From an uncultured Clostridia bacterium (GTDB lineage: Bacteria; Bacillota; Limnochordia; Darwinibacteriales; Darwinibacteriaceae): DNA of 36,586 nt. The stretch's first letter is position 1; each line of letters starts with the position of its first letter. Both the position numbers and the translations under genes were made by a program. The notes under the pieces are model-generated. The model searched no databases, was not told the origin of the DNA, and was given only the letters and a program-made list of their open reading frames with translations. Positions 30,589-36,586 of this stretch are shown here, one piece after another. The stretch lies in assembly GCA_900018335.1 (NCBI GenBank), contig FIZK01000006.1, positions 69,576-106,161 of the forward strand, in the 5' to 3' direction.

Positions 30589-32070
30589 ATGGAAAAGTTC
30601 AACATTTTTTCCCATATTGCGGAGCGGACCGCCGGAAGCATCTACGTAGGCGTGGTGGGCCCCGTCAGAACAGGGAAGTCCACTTTTATTAAACGGTTTA
30701 TGGACTTATTTGTCATGCCTAACATCAGCGATATCTACCTCAAGGAACGCACCAGGGACGAGCTGCCTCAAAGCGGGGCGGGACGGACCATAACCACAAC
30801 GGAGCCCAAGTTTGTGCCCGACGAGCCGGTGGAAATCACCTTTGGCGAGAACACCCGGGCCAAGATTCGTCTGGTGGACTGCGTGGGTTATACAGTGGCT
30901 GGAGCCAAAGGATACATGGATGAAGACGGACCGAGGTTGGTGCGCACGCCTTGGTTTGAACACCCCATTCCCTTCCAGGAAGCAGCAGAACTGGGAACCC
31001 GCAGGGTGATTACGGAGCATTCCACCATTGGTCTAGTGGTGAGCACAGATGGTTCCATTGCGGATCTGCCCCGCAGTGAGTACGAGGAGCCGGAGGCACG
31101 GGTGGTTGAAGAGCTGCAGGCTCTAGGCAAGCCATTCGTGGTGGCACTTAACTCCATCCACCCCAACAGCCCGGAAACCCTGGCCTTGGCCGAGCGCCTG
31201 CGTGACCTTTACGAGGTTACAGTGGTACCCATGGACTGCCTGCGTATGACTCAGGACGATATTTTGAGGCTGTTCACCGAGGTACTTATGGAATTCCCCT
31301 TGCGGGAGTTCAACGTGCGTTTGCCCAAGTGGGTGCAGGAACTGAAAAAGGATCACTGGCTGCGCCAGATCTATGAGGACCTGGCCTGGGAGACTGTGAT
31401 GCGCCTGAAGAGGGTAAAAGACGTACAGGAATTCGCGGTTCAGCGGTTTCATGAGTCGGAGCACGTGCAGGTGGTGAATGTGGAGAGCCTGGATTTGAGT
31501 ACGGGCAAAGTGACCTTAAGTGTTGTCCTCCAAAACCAGCTCTTTTACGACATCCTCGCCGAGCTCACAGGTCTGGAGGTGGAGGGTGATCATCACCTCA
31601 TGCGCCTCATGCAGGATCTGACCGCGGCGAAAAGGGAGTACGATAAAATATCAGCAGCTCTACAGCACGTCCGCGAGACGGGCTACGGCATCGTCATCCC
31701 CAGCTTGGATGATATCACCTTCGAACAGCCAGAACTGATCAAACAGGGACGCAACTTCGGGATCAAGCTGACGGCCAGCGCGCCGTCCATCCATATGGTG
31801 CAGGCCAGCATCCAAACGGAAGTGACCCCCTTCGTGGGCACTGAAAAGCAGGGTGAAGAACTGATCCGCTCCTTGACTGAAGAGTTTGAGCGCGATCCCA
31901 ATGTGCTGTGGGAAAGGGACTTCTTGGGCAGATCCCTCCAGGATATGGTGCGGGAAGGGATCAACAGCAAACTCTACCGTATGCCGGAACACGCCCAGGA
32001 GAAGCTGCAGGAAACCTTGAGCAAGATCATCAACGAAGGCAGCGGAGGGCTGATCTGCATCATCCTCTAG
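30589..32070 (+). CDS. spoIVA: stage IV sporulation protein A (SpoIVA ATPase)
   Basis: A 493-residue ATPase that polymerises into the basement layer of the spore coat around the forespore. The Walker A GPVRTGKST (24-32), the switch-like TITTTEPKFVP, DCVGYTV (Walker B region) and a long middle domain precede the conserved C-terminal tip (ending SGGLICIIL), which anchors to SpoVM and the membrane. Full length. The ATG follows AGGAGGGG (30574-30581), which can fold into a weak TTAGG/CCTAA stem-loop abutting the ATG. Own promoter and terminator. Confidence 0.97.
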   Translation: MEKFNIFSHIAERTAGSIYVGVVGPVRTGKSTFIKRFMDLFVMPNISDIYLKERTRDELPQSGAGRTITTTEPKFVPDEPVEITFGENTRAKIRLVDCVGYTVAGAKGYMDEDGPRLVRTPWFEHPIPFQEAAELGTRRVITEHSTIGLVVSTDGSIADLPRSEYEEPEARVVEELQALGKPFVVALNSIHPNSPETLALAERLRDLYEVTVVPMDCLRMTQDDILRLFTEVLMEFPLREFNVRLPKWVQELKKDHWLRQIYEDLAWETVMRLKRVKDVQEFAVQRFHESEHVQVVNVESLDLSTGKVTLSVVLQNQLFYDILAELTGLEVEGDHHLMRLMQDLTAAKREYDKISAALQHVRETGYGIVIPSLDDITFEQPELIKQGRNFGIKLTASAPSIHMVQASIQTEVTPFVGTEKQGEELIRSLTEEFERDPNVLWERDFLGRSLQDMVREGINSKLYRMPEHAQEKLQETLSKIINEGSGGLICIIL

Positions 32071-32090
32071 GTCTCGAGTTCAGGTGCACC

Positions 32091-32121
32091 AGGTGAGAGC
32101 CTAGTTGTTCTCACCTTTTTT
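32091..32121 (+). terminator. intrinsic terminator of spoIVA
   Basis: AGGTGAGA (32091-32098) pairs with TCTCACCT (32109-32116); 10-nt loop; T-run follows. Confidence 0.88.
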
Positions 32122-32133
32122 ACTGTCCATTAA

Positions 32134-32163
32134 TTGTTCCATCGCCCCTTAATATGCTATGTT
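32134..32163 (+). promoter_or_regulatory. candidate sigma-A promoter of the aspartate kinase gene
   Basis: TTGTTC (32134-32139), 18-bp spacer, TATGTT (32158-32163). The leader to the ATG at 32194 would be about 25 nt, too short for a lysine riboswitch. Confidence 0.5.
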
Positions 32164-32193
32164 AATAATAGCTGTTAGGGGGGCAGAAGGAAG

Positions 32194-33411
32194 ATGGGAA
32201 TCGTCGTTCAAAAATATGGTGGATCATCTGTAGCTGATACGGAAAAACTCATGGCCGTCGCCCGCCGAGTGGTGAAAACAGCCCAACAGGGCCATCAGGT
32301 GGTGGTAGTGGTTTCTGCCCAAGGGAAGACCACCGATTTGCTCATTGAAAAGGCTAGGCAGATCTCCAAGCATCCACCCAAGCGCGAGCTGGACATGCTC
32401 TTGGCCACCGGTGAGCAAGCTTCCATAGCTCTCTTGGCCATGGCCATAGACTCCCTCGGCCAGCCGGTGATCTCCTTGACGGGGCCCCAAGGGGGTATTC
32501 TCACTGACACGCAGCACACCAAGGCACGGATTCGCATGGTGGACGGGGCTCGGATCAAAGAGGAGCTGGATCGGGGACAGGTTGTCATTGTCGCGGGGTT
32601 TCAGGGCCTCACTCCCACCAATGATATCGCCACTCTCGGGAGGGGCGGATCGGATACAACTGCGGTGGCGGTGGCCGCCGCTTTGGACGCTGAAGTGTGT
32701 GAGATCTATACCGACGTGGATGGCGTGTACAGCGCCGATCCTCGGTTAGTACCTGAGGCCCGGAAACTGGTGGAAGTAGACTATGGCGAAATGCTGGAAC
32801 TTGCTTCCCTGGGAGCCATGGTTCTACAGCCTAGGGCTGTGGAAGTAGCTGCCGTGTACGGAGTGACTATTCATGTGCGCTCGAGCTTTTCCCAGGACGA
32901 AGGAACCAGGGTGAGAGAGGTGGATTTGATGGAAAGGGAGATTACAGTTACAGGCGTGGCCTCGGACGAGAACTGTGCTAAAGTAACGCTGGTGGGAATC
33001 CCCAACGATGTGAATACACTCTGTCACATTTTTACATCCCTGGCGGAGGTGGGCATTAACGTAGACATGATCGTTCAAGCCGCAGCCTCCAAGCGTACAA
33101 CCGATTTGAGTTTTACCGTGACCAGAGAAGACCTGGAAGAGACCCTGAACACCATCGCAGAGATCCGGTCCGATCAGGAGTGGGAAGTGTTCGCCGATGA
33201 TGATGTGGTGAAGGTATCCATAGTGGGTGCAGGGATGATGACCAATCCCGGTGTGGCCGCGAGGATGTTCCAGGCGCTCACCGAGGCTGATATCCCGGTG
33301 TTTGTGGTTTCCACGTCGGAAATCAAGGTTTCCTGCCTGGTCCCCCGTGCTCGCCACGTGGATGCGGTACAAGCCCTGCACAGAAAATTTGAGCTTCACG
33401 CAGGGAAATGA
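32194..33411 (+). CDS. lysC: aspartate kinase
   Basis: A 405-residue enzyme phosphorylating aspartate, the first step toward lysine, threonine, methionine and diaminopimelate (also the source of dipicolinate for spores). Kinase domain: [60 protein letters not shown]. Residues from about 262 hold two ACT domains for feedback control. Length and layout match the lysine-sensitive alpha2beta2 type of B. subtilis (LysC). ATG after AGAAGGAAG. An internal start at 32929 would give the separate beta subunit. Confidence 0.96.
   Translation: MGIVVQKYGGSSVADTEKLMAVARRVVKTAQQGHQVVVVVSAQGKTTDLLIEKARQISKHPPKRELDMLLATGEQASIALLAMAIDSLGQPVISLTGPQGGILTDTQHTKARIRMVDGARIKEELDRGQVVIVAGFQGLTPTNDIATLGRGGSDTTAVAVAAALDAEVCEIYTDVDGVYSADPRLVPEARKLVEVDYGEMLELASLGAMVLQPRAVEVAAVYGVTIHVRSSFSQDEGTRVREVDLMEREITVTGVASDENCAKVTLVGIPNDVNTLCHIFTSLAEVGINVDMIVQAAASKRTTDLSFTVTREDLEETLNTIAEIRSDQEWEVFADDDVVKVSIVGAGMMTNPGVAARMFQALTEADIPVFVVSTSEIKVSCLVPRARHVDAVQALHRKFELHAGK
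32913..32931 (+). promoter_or_regulatory. internal ribosome-binding site and start for the aspartate kinase beta subunit
   Basis: GAGAGAGGTGG precedes an in-frame ATG (32929-32931, residue 246) by 5 nt. Translation from it gives a 160-residue protein made of the two ACT domains (starting [13 protein letters not shown]), like the B. subtilis aspartokinase II beta subunit. Confidence 0.6.
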
Positions 33412-33452
33412 CTTGCCTTTTTGCTGAGAACATGGTATCCTTATAAATGCGT

Positions 33453-33530
33453 CGGGGCGTGGCGCAGTTTGGCTAGCGCGCTACCTTGGGGTGGTAGAGG
33501 TCGCCTGTTCAAATCAGGTCGCCCCGACCA
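33453..33530 (+). tRNA. tRNA-Pro (anticodon GGG)
   Basis: A full cloverleaf can be drawn: acceptor CGGGGCG / CGCCCCG (33453-33459, 33520-33526), D stem GCGC/GCGC, anticodon stem CTACC/GGTAG with loop TTGGGGT (anticodon GGG at 33488-33490), 5-nt variable loop, and T stem GCCTG/CAGGT with loop TTCAAAT. Discriminator A and an encoded CCA end the gene at 33530. A T-run (TTTTTT) follows at once. Upstream, TTGCTG and TATAAA are spaced by only 15 bp, a weak promoter. Confidence 0.97.
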
Positions 33531-33551
33531 TTTTTTATGCAGTACGAATCG

Positions 33552-33579
33552 AAGCCGTCTCTAAGAGAGGGCTTTTTTG
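33552..33579 (+). terminator. intrinsic terminator after tRNA-Pro
   Basis: AAGCC (33552-33556) pairs with GGCTT (33570-33574), with TCTCT opposite AGAGA inside; six T follow. Confidence 0.8.
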
Positions 33580-33658
33580 TTATCTGCAGAAGTGTTAGTG
33601 AAGGGTGAGTGGCCAGAAGGTTATGGGAAGCGGCGAGGGTGCCTCTTGGCAGTATTTG

Positions 33659-33667
33659 TGTTATAAT
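33659..33667 (+). promoter_or_regulatory. extended -10 promoter upstream of the structured leader
   Basis: TGT directly followed by a perfect TATAAT (33662-33667) makes an extended -10 element. TTGGCA at 33646 is only 10 bp upstream and cannot be its -35. Transcription would start near 33674. Confidence 0.55.
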
Positions 33668-33754
33668 TTGAAGGGCCGAATGCGGTCGCGGACCCTTTGG
33701 CAGGATTTCGGCCATGTCCTGCCAAGTATACCTTAAGGGTATGGGGAGAGGGGG
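33668..33754 (+). ncRNA. structured 5' leader RNA of unknown class
   Basis: A perfect 9-bp hairpin TTGGCAGGA (33697-33705) / TCCTGCCAA (33717-33725) has an 11-nt loop whose TTCGGCC (33707-33713) is complementary to GGCCGAA (33674-33680) at the 5' end, giving a possible pseudoknot or kissing interaction. Further, ACCCTT (33692-33697) is complementary to AAGGGT (33735-33740) next to the ribosome-binding site, and ATACC/GGTAT can form a small hairpin there. I recognise no known riboswitch. Confidence 0.45.
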
Positions 33755-35101
33755 ATGCCCTTGTTTTCGAAAACGGTTTGCGCAGTGCTTTTCATACTCC
33801 TGATCTTGCACATGCCGGTGGCAGCTTCCTACACGGCGGTGGCAGAACCGGCACTGTCCGGTGTCCACGTGCTGGTCTCTGACCTTTACGGGCAGGAGAG
33901 CTTGCTCATTGGCAAAGAACAAGGAGTCTTTATCCGCGCTGAGGATGGAGAGCGGCAGCTCGTGGAGGTGGCTGGACGCGTCACAGCCTTGGCGGTAGGT
34001 GATGTCACAGGGGATTTTCGCCACGATCTCGCGGTTGGAACGGATCGGGGTGGAGCTTTATATCTATATACAGAGCGTGACGGCACCTGGGAAAGGCACG
34101 GCCACGCGCAGTATCTGTGGGATACCGTGGAGCGACTGGGAGTGCATGATTTCAACGGCGACGGCTGGGGAGATGTGGTGGCGCTCACGGACAAAGGTGA
34201 AGCCTTTGTGTATCTGTCCCGGGAGGGCAATCTCTTCCCTTTGTGGAAAAGTCCGGCTGGGGAGTATGTGGTGGGCTTTGAAGTACTTGACGTGGATCAA
34301 AACGGCTACCCCGATCTGATCATCGCCCTGCGTTCTGGCTACGTGGCAGTGTTAACCTGGGGCGAAGAAGAATTTGTGACCTTATGGGAAAACTACCCTT
34401 GGGGAGCAGTGGAGAGCTTGGTGATTATTCCCCATGCCACTTCCCCGGAATGGCTGGTTGTGACCAGTCAGAAGATGCTCTATGCCTGGCGTTGGCAGAA
34501 TGGAGAAGTGACCACCAGCCGGAAGTTTGAAGCCCAAGCCTTGGGGGAGCACCTCTTTTACATACCCCAGGAAGGCCTCTTGAGTTTATCCGGTGCCACA
34601 GGGATTTCCCTCTTCGATCTACAGACATCGACCGTGGCGGAGAAATGGAGGGTGCCCGGTCTGTATGGCGACCACGCCTTCTACTACCAAGGGGATTTCT
34701 ATTTCCGTGACATGACCAATGCCTATCTCAGGCTTGTGGAAGGCACGCAGCACTGGCGCCTGTTTGTCTATGAGACGGAGGTCACCGACTTCGTTGGTAT
34801 GGTCCAGCGGGATGGGCAGCTATACTTCAACCTTCTTGAACTCGCACCCCTCCTGGGCCTGACCACACGCCTGGAGGGCGGCTGGAAGATCTCCACGTCC
34901 CATGGGGAAGTCACACTGTGGCCTTCCAGTACAGTCTTGGGCTGGCAGGAGCTTTCCATTCCCCTGGTCAGCCCCGTTGTGGAGGAAGCAGGGGTTCCGT
35001 TCGTGCCCGTCGACGTGTTGCCGCTCCTGGGTTGGACAGTGAGGATTGACTCCCTAAGGCAGCAGGTGATCTTCCTGGAAAACTGGGGCTGGTGGGTTTA
35101 G
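33755..35101 (+). CDS. exported FG-GAP/VCBS-repeat protein with C-terminal copper-amine-oxidase-N-like stalk domain
   Basis: A 448-residue protein with a signal peptide (about 1-24, cleavage near VAA-SY). Three repeats carry calcium-loop-like motifs: DVTGDFRHD (83-91), DFNGDGWGD (132-140) and DVDQNGYPD (179-187), typical of FG-GAP/VCBS beta-propeller blades. Further propeller-like strands extend to about 320. The last 110 residues (NLLELAPLLGLTTRLEGGW, then VPFVPVDVLPLLGWTVRID) look like a copper amine oxidase N-terminal (stalk) domain, common in surface proteins of Firmicutes. It probably acts at the cell surface; ligand unknown. ATG 6 nt after GGAG within GGAGAGGGGG, behind a structured leader. 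Confidence 0.8.
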   Translation: MPLFSKTVCAVLFILLILHMPVAASYTAVAEPALSGVHVLVSDLYGQESLLIGKEQGVFIRAEDGERQLVEVAGRVTALAVGDVTGDFRHDLAVGTDRGGALYLYTERDGTWERHGHAQYLWDTVERLGVHDFNGDGWGDVVALTDKGEAFVYLSREGNLFPLWKSPAGEYVVGFEVLDVDQNGYPDLIIALRSGYVAVLTWGEEEFVTLWENYPWGAVESLVIIPHATSPEWLVVTSQKMLYAWRWQNGEVTTSRKFEAQALGEHLFYIPQEGLLSLSGATGISLFDLQTSTVAEKWRVPGLYGDHAFYYQGDFYFRDMTNAYLRLVEGTQHWRLFVYETEVTDFVGMVQRDGQLYFNLLELAPLLGLTTRLEGGWKISTSHGEVTLWPSSTVLGWQELSIPLVSPVVEEAGVPFVPVDVLPLLGWTVRIDSLRQQVIFLENWGWWV

Positions 35102-35160
35102 GCAGGAAGCTTTTCTTACCAAAAGGAAGGAAATTTTATCGAACTTGTTGAATGTAGGCG

Positions 35161-35169
35161 TGGTATAAC
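35161..35169 (+). promoter_or_regulatory. candidate extended -10 promoter of the EF-G-like gene
   Basis: TGG followed by TATAAC (35164-35169). The -35 region is weak (GAACTT at 35141-35146, 17 bp away). No terminator is evident between the FG-GAP gene and this site. Confidence 0.4.
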
Positions 35170-35218
35170 AGACTTTAACTAGATCTAACTTCAGGGTTCA
35201 ATAAGAGGAGGAGAATGT

Positions 35219-36586
35219 GTGAAGGAATACGCAACAGAGTTCTTACGCAATGTGGCCCTAGTGGGCCATGGAGGTACAGGAAAGACCTCGCTAGCAGAAG
35301 CCATGCTGTTTGTCGCCAAAGCCATAAATCGCTTGGGCAGAGTAGATGACGGGACAACAGTATTGGACTTTGACCCCGAGGAGACACGCCGGCAGATTTC
35401 CATCAATACCGCTCAGGCGCCTGCTGAGTGGAAAAACCATAAAATCAACATCTTGGATACTCCTGGGTATTTCGACTTCGTAGGCGATGTGATCGCAGCT
35501 CTCACAGTGGCCGACTCTGGTTTACTTGTGGTTTGCGCATCCTCTGGCGTGGAGGTAGGCACAGAAAAGGGCTGGGCCTATCTGGAAGATGCAGGCCTGC
35601 CCCGCACCGTGTTTGTGAACAAGATGGACAGGGAAAACGCCAACTTCAGCAGGGTTGTTGAACAGCTCCGCAGCTTCTTCGGCCCTAAGTTGGTCCCGGT
35701 GCAGCTGCCCATTGGCGAAGCTGATACCTTTTCCGGCATCGTGGATCTTGTGACCATGAAGGCGTATTTCAAAGACGGCGATTCGTTCAAGGAAGGGCCG
35801 ATCCCAGCGGATATGCAGGATCAGGTCGGGGCTGCCAGGGAAGAGATGATTGAGGCTGCCTCCGTTGCTGACGAAGACTTGATGATGAAGTATCTAGAAG
35901 GGGAAGCCCTCACTGACGAAGAGATTGAGAATGCCGTCCGCCTGGGGACACAAACTGGCGAGATGGTTCCCATTCTCTGCGGCAGTGCCCAGTCTACCCT
36001 AGGGATTGCCCTGCTCAACGATCACATCGTGCAGTGCATGCCCTCGCCGGCCAACCGCACCATCACCGGCACTAATGCCCAGGGCGAAGAGGTTACTGTG
36101 AGCGCCGCCGGCGATGAACTGGCAGCCTTGGTGTACAAAACCATGGCCGACCCCTATGTGGGCAAACTGACCCTGTTTAGGGTGTTCTCCGGCACCATCC
36201 GTTCGGACAGCACCTGCTTTAACGTGCGTACCGGCCGTGATGAGCGGATTGGGCAGTTGTTCCTAATCAAGGGTAAAGAACAGCTCCCGGTGAGCAAAAT
36301 TGGTCCGGGCGATCTCGGGGCCGTGGCCAAGCTGCAGGATACCACCACCAATGACACCTTGACCAGCAAGGACGCCAAGCTGAGCCTCAAGCCCATCGAT
36401 TTCCCGAAACCCAACATGACCCTGGCTATCCAGCCCAAGGCCAAGGGCGATGAGGATAAGATCGCTTCCTCCTTGGGGCGCCTGTCGGAAGAGGATCCCA
36501 CGATCAGAGTGGAACGCAGGGCAGATACGGGTCAGAACTTGATCCACGGTATGGGCGATGTGCATATTGAGATTCTCACTAGCAGA
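35219..36586 (+). CDS. elongation factor G-like translational GTPase, N-terminal 456 residues (3' end outside window)
   Basis: Starts at GTG 35219 after AGGAGGAG; the frame stays open to the last base. G1 is GHGGTGKTS (16-24) instead of the GHIDAGKT type of classical EF-G. The switch I region reads TRRQISINTA instead of RGITI; G3 is DTPGYFDF (80-87) and G4 NKMD (134-137). Domain II follows at about 300-385 (LAALVYKTMADPYVGKLTLFRVFSG). This pattern is that of the EF-G-like group (often annotated FusA2), whose role is poorly known. It is separate from the usual rpsL-rpsG-fusA-tuf cluster. The C-terminal domains cannot be seen. Confidence 0.88.
   Translation, partial: MKEYATEFLRNVALVGHGGTGKTSLAEAMLFVAKAINRLGRVDDGTTVLDFDPEETRRQISINTAQAPAEWKNHKINILDTPGYFDFVGDVIAALTVADSGLLVVCASSGVEVGTEKGWAYLEDAGLPRTVFVNKMDRENANFSRVVEQLRSFFGPKLVPVQLPIGEADTFSGIVDLVTMKAYFKDGDSFKEGPIPADMQDQVGAAREEMIEAASVADEDLMMKYLEGEALTDEEIENAVRLGTQTGEMVPILCGSAQSTLGIALLNDHIVQCMPSPANRTITGTNAQGEEVTVSAAGDELAALVYKTMADPYVGKLTLFRVFSGTIRSDSTCFNVRTGRDERIGQLFLIKGKEQLPVSKIGPGDLGAVAKLQDTTTNDTLTSKDAKLSLKPIDFPKPNMTLAIQPKAKGDEDKIASSLGRLSEEDPTIRVERRADTGQNLIHGMGDVHIEILTSR

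Noticed and set aside
32122-32193. Lysine riboswitch before the aspartate kinase gene
   Set aside because: Only about 70 bases separate the spoIVA terminator from the start, with no lysine-motif structure.
33646-33667. TTGGCA plus TATAAT as a standard promoter
   Set aside because: Spacer is only 10 bp; kept as an extended -10 element instead.
1-36586. CRISPR array, insertion sequences, long direct repeats, inteins
   Set aside because: Reading both strands I saw no regularly spaced repeats, transposase motifs, terminal inverted repeats or intein blocks; recA and the GTPase genes are uninterrupted.

Overview
The window is about 36.6 kb of chromosomal core sequence from an endospore-forming Firmicute. 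By eye it is moderately GC-rich (somewhat above 50%), and almost every gene lies on the plus strand. The evidence for a spore former is direct: spoVS, a SpoVAF-type GerA-family protein, a YtfJ/GerW protein, a SpoIIP-type hydrolase, a YIEGIA protein with its small partner, and spoIVA. Gene order matches conserved Bacillus/Clostridia blocks (cinA-recA-recX-rny-ymdB-spoVS; scpA-scpB-ytfI-ytfJ-rluB-cmk-plsC-ispH/rpsA; der-plsY-spoIVA). The fused ispH-rpsA gene points to a clostridial or deep-branching Firmicutes lineage rather than Bacillus. I cannot name a species, and I see no prophage, insertion sequence, CRISPR array or plasmid gene.

Layout. 1-2.9 kb: 3' end of an FtsH-like AAA+/M41 protease, a minus-strand DUF441 membrane protein, a YuiD-like (divergent PAP2) protein, and a minus-strand exported protein with a C-terminal Fn3-like domain. 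2.9-10.7 kb: DNA repair and RNA turnover block: cinA, a membrane-anchored metallophosphoesterase, recA with a LexA-type operator, recX, RNase Y, an unrecognised 166-aa protein, YmdB and SpoVS. 10.7-13.9 kb: M19 dipeptidase, dodecin, a small four-helix membrane protein and SpoVAF. 13.9-16.9 kb: three tightly overlapping genes for an ATP-driven acyl-CoA-dehydratase-activase type system (two mutually homologous DUF2229/D-component-like proteins and one BadF-type activase). 16.9-25.5 kb: M50 protease, scpA, scpB, DUF2953, ytfJ, rluB, a flavoprotein, cmk, plsC, ispH-rpsA. 25.6-32.1 kb: DUF1614 protein, SpoIIP, YIEGIA and a 58-aa partner, der, plsY, spoIVA. 32.2-36.6 kb: aspartate kinase with a probable internal beta-subunit start, tRNA-Pro(GGG), an exported FG-GAP/stalk-domain protein behind a structured leader, and the 5' part of an EF-G-like GTPase running off the window.

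Genes are packed with frequent 4-bp ATGA/GTGA overlaps, implying translational coupling, and units are separated by clear intrinsic terminators. Two terminator-like hairpins are unusual because they contain the translation start region of the next gene (4214-4247 and 18839-18880). Two genes with excellent Shine-Dalgarno sequences have no ATG/GTG/TTG at the right distance and appear to start at ATA (rny) and ATC (13893). The most unexplained RNA signal is the 85-nt leader at 33668-33754, with a 9-bp hairpin whose loop is complementary to the 5' end of the leader. There is no gene-free stretch over 300 bases; the longest is 33531-33754.
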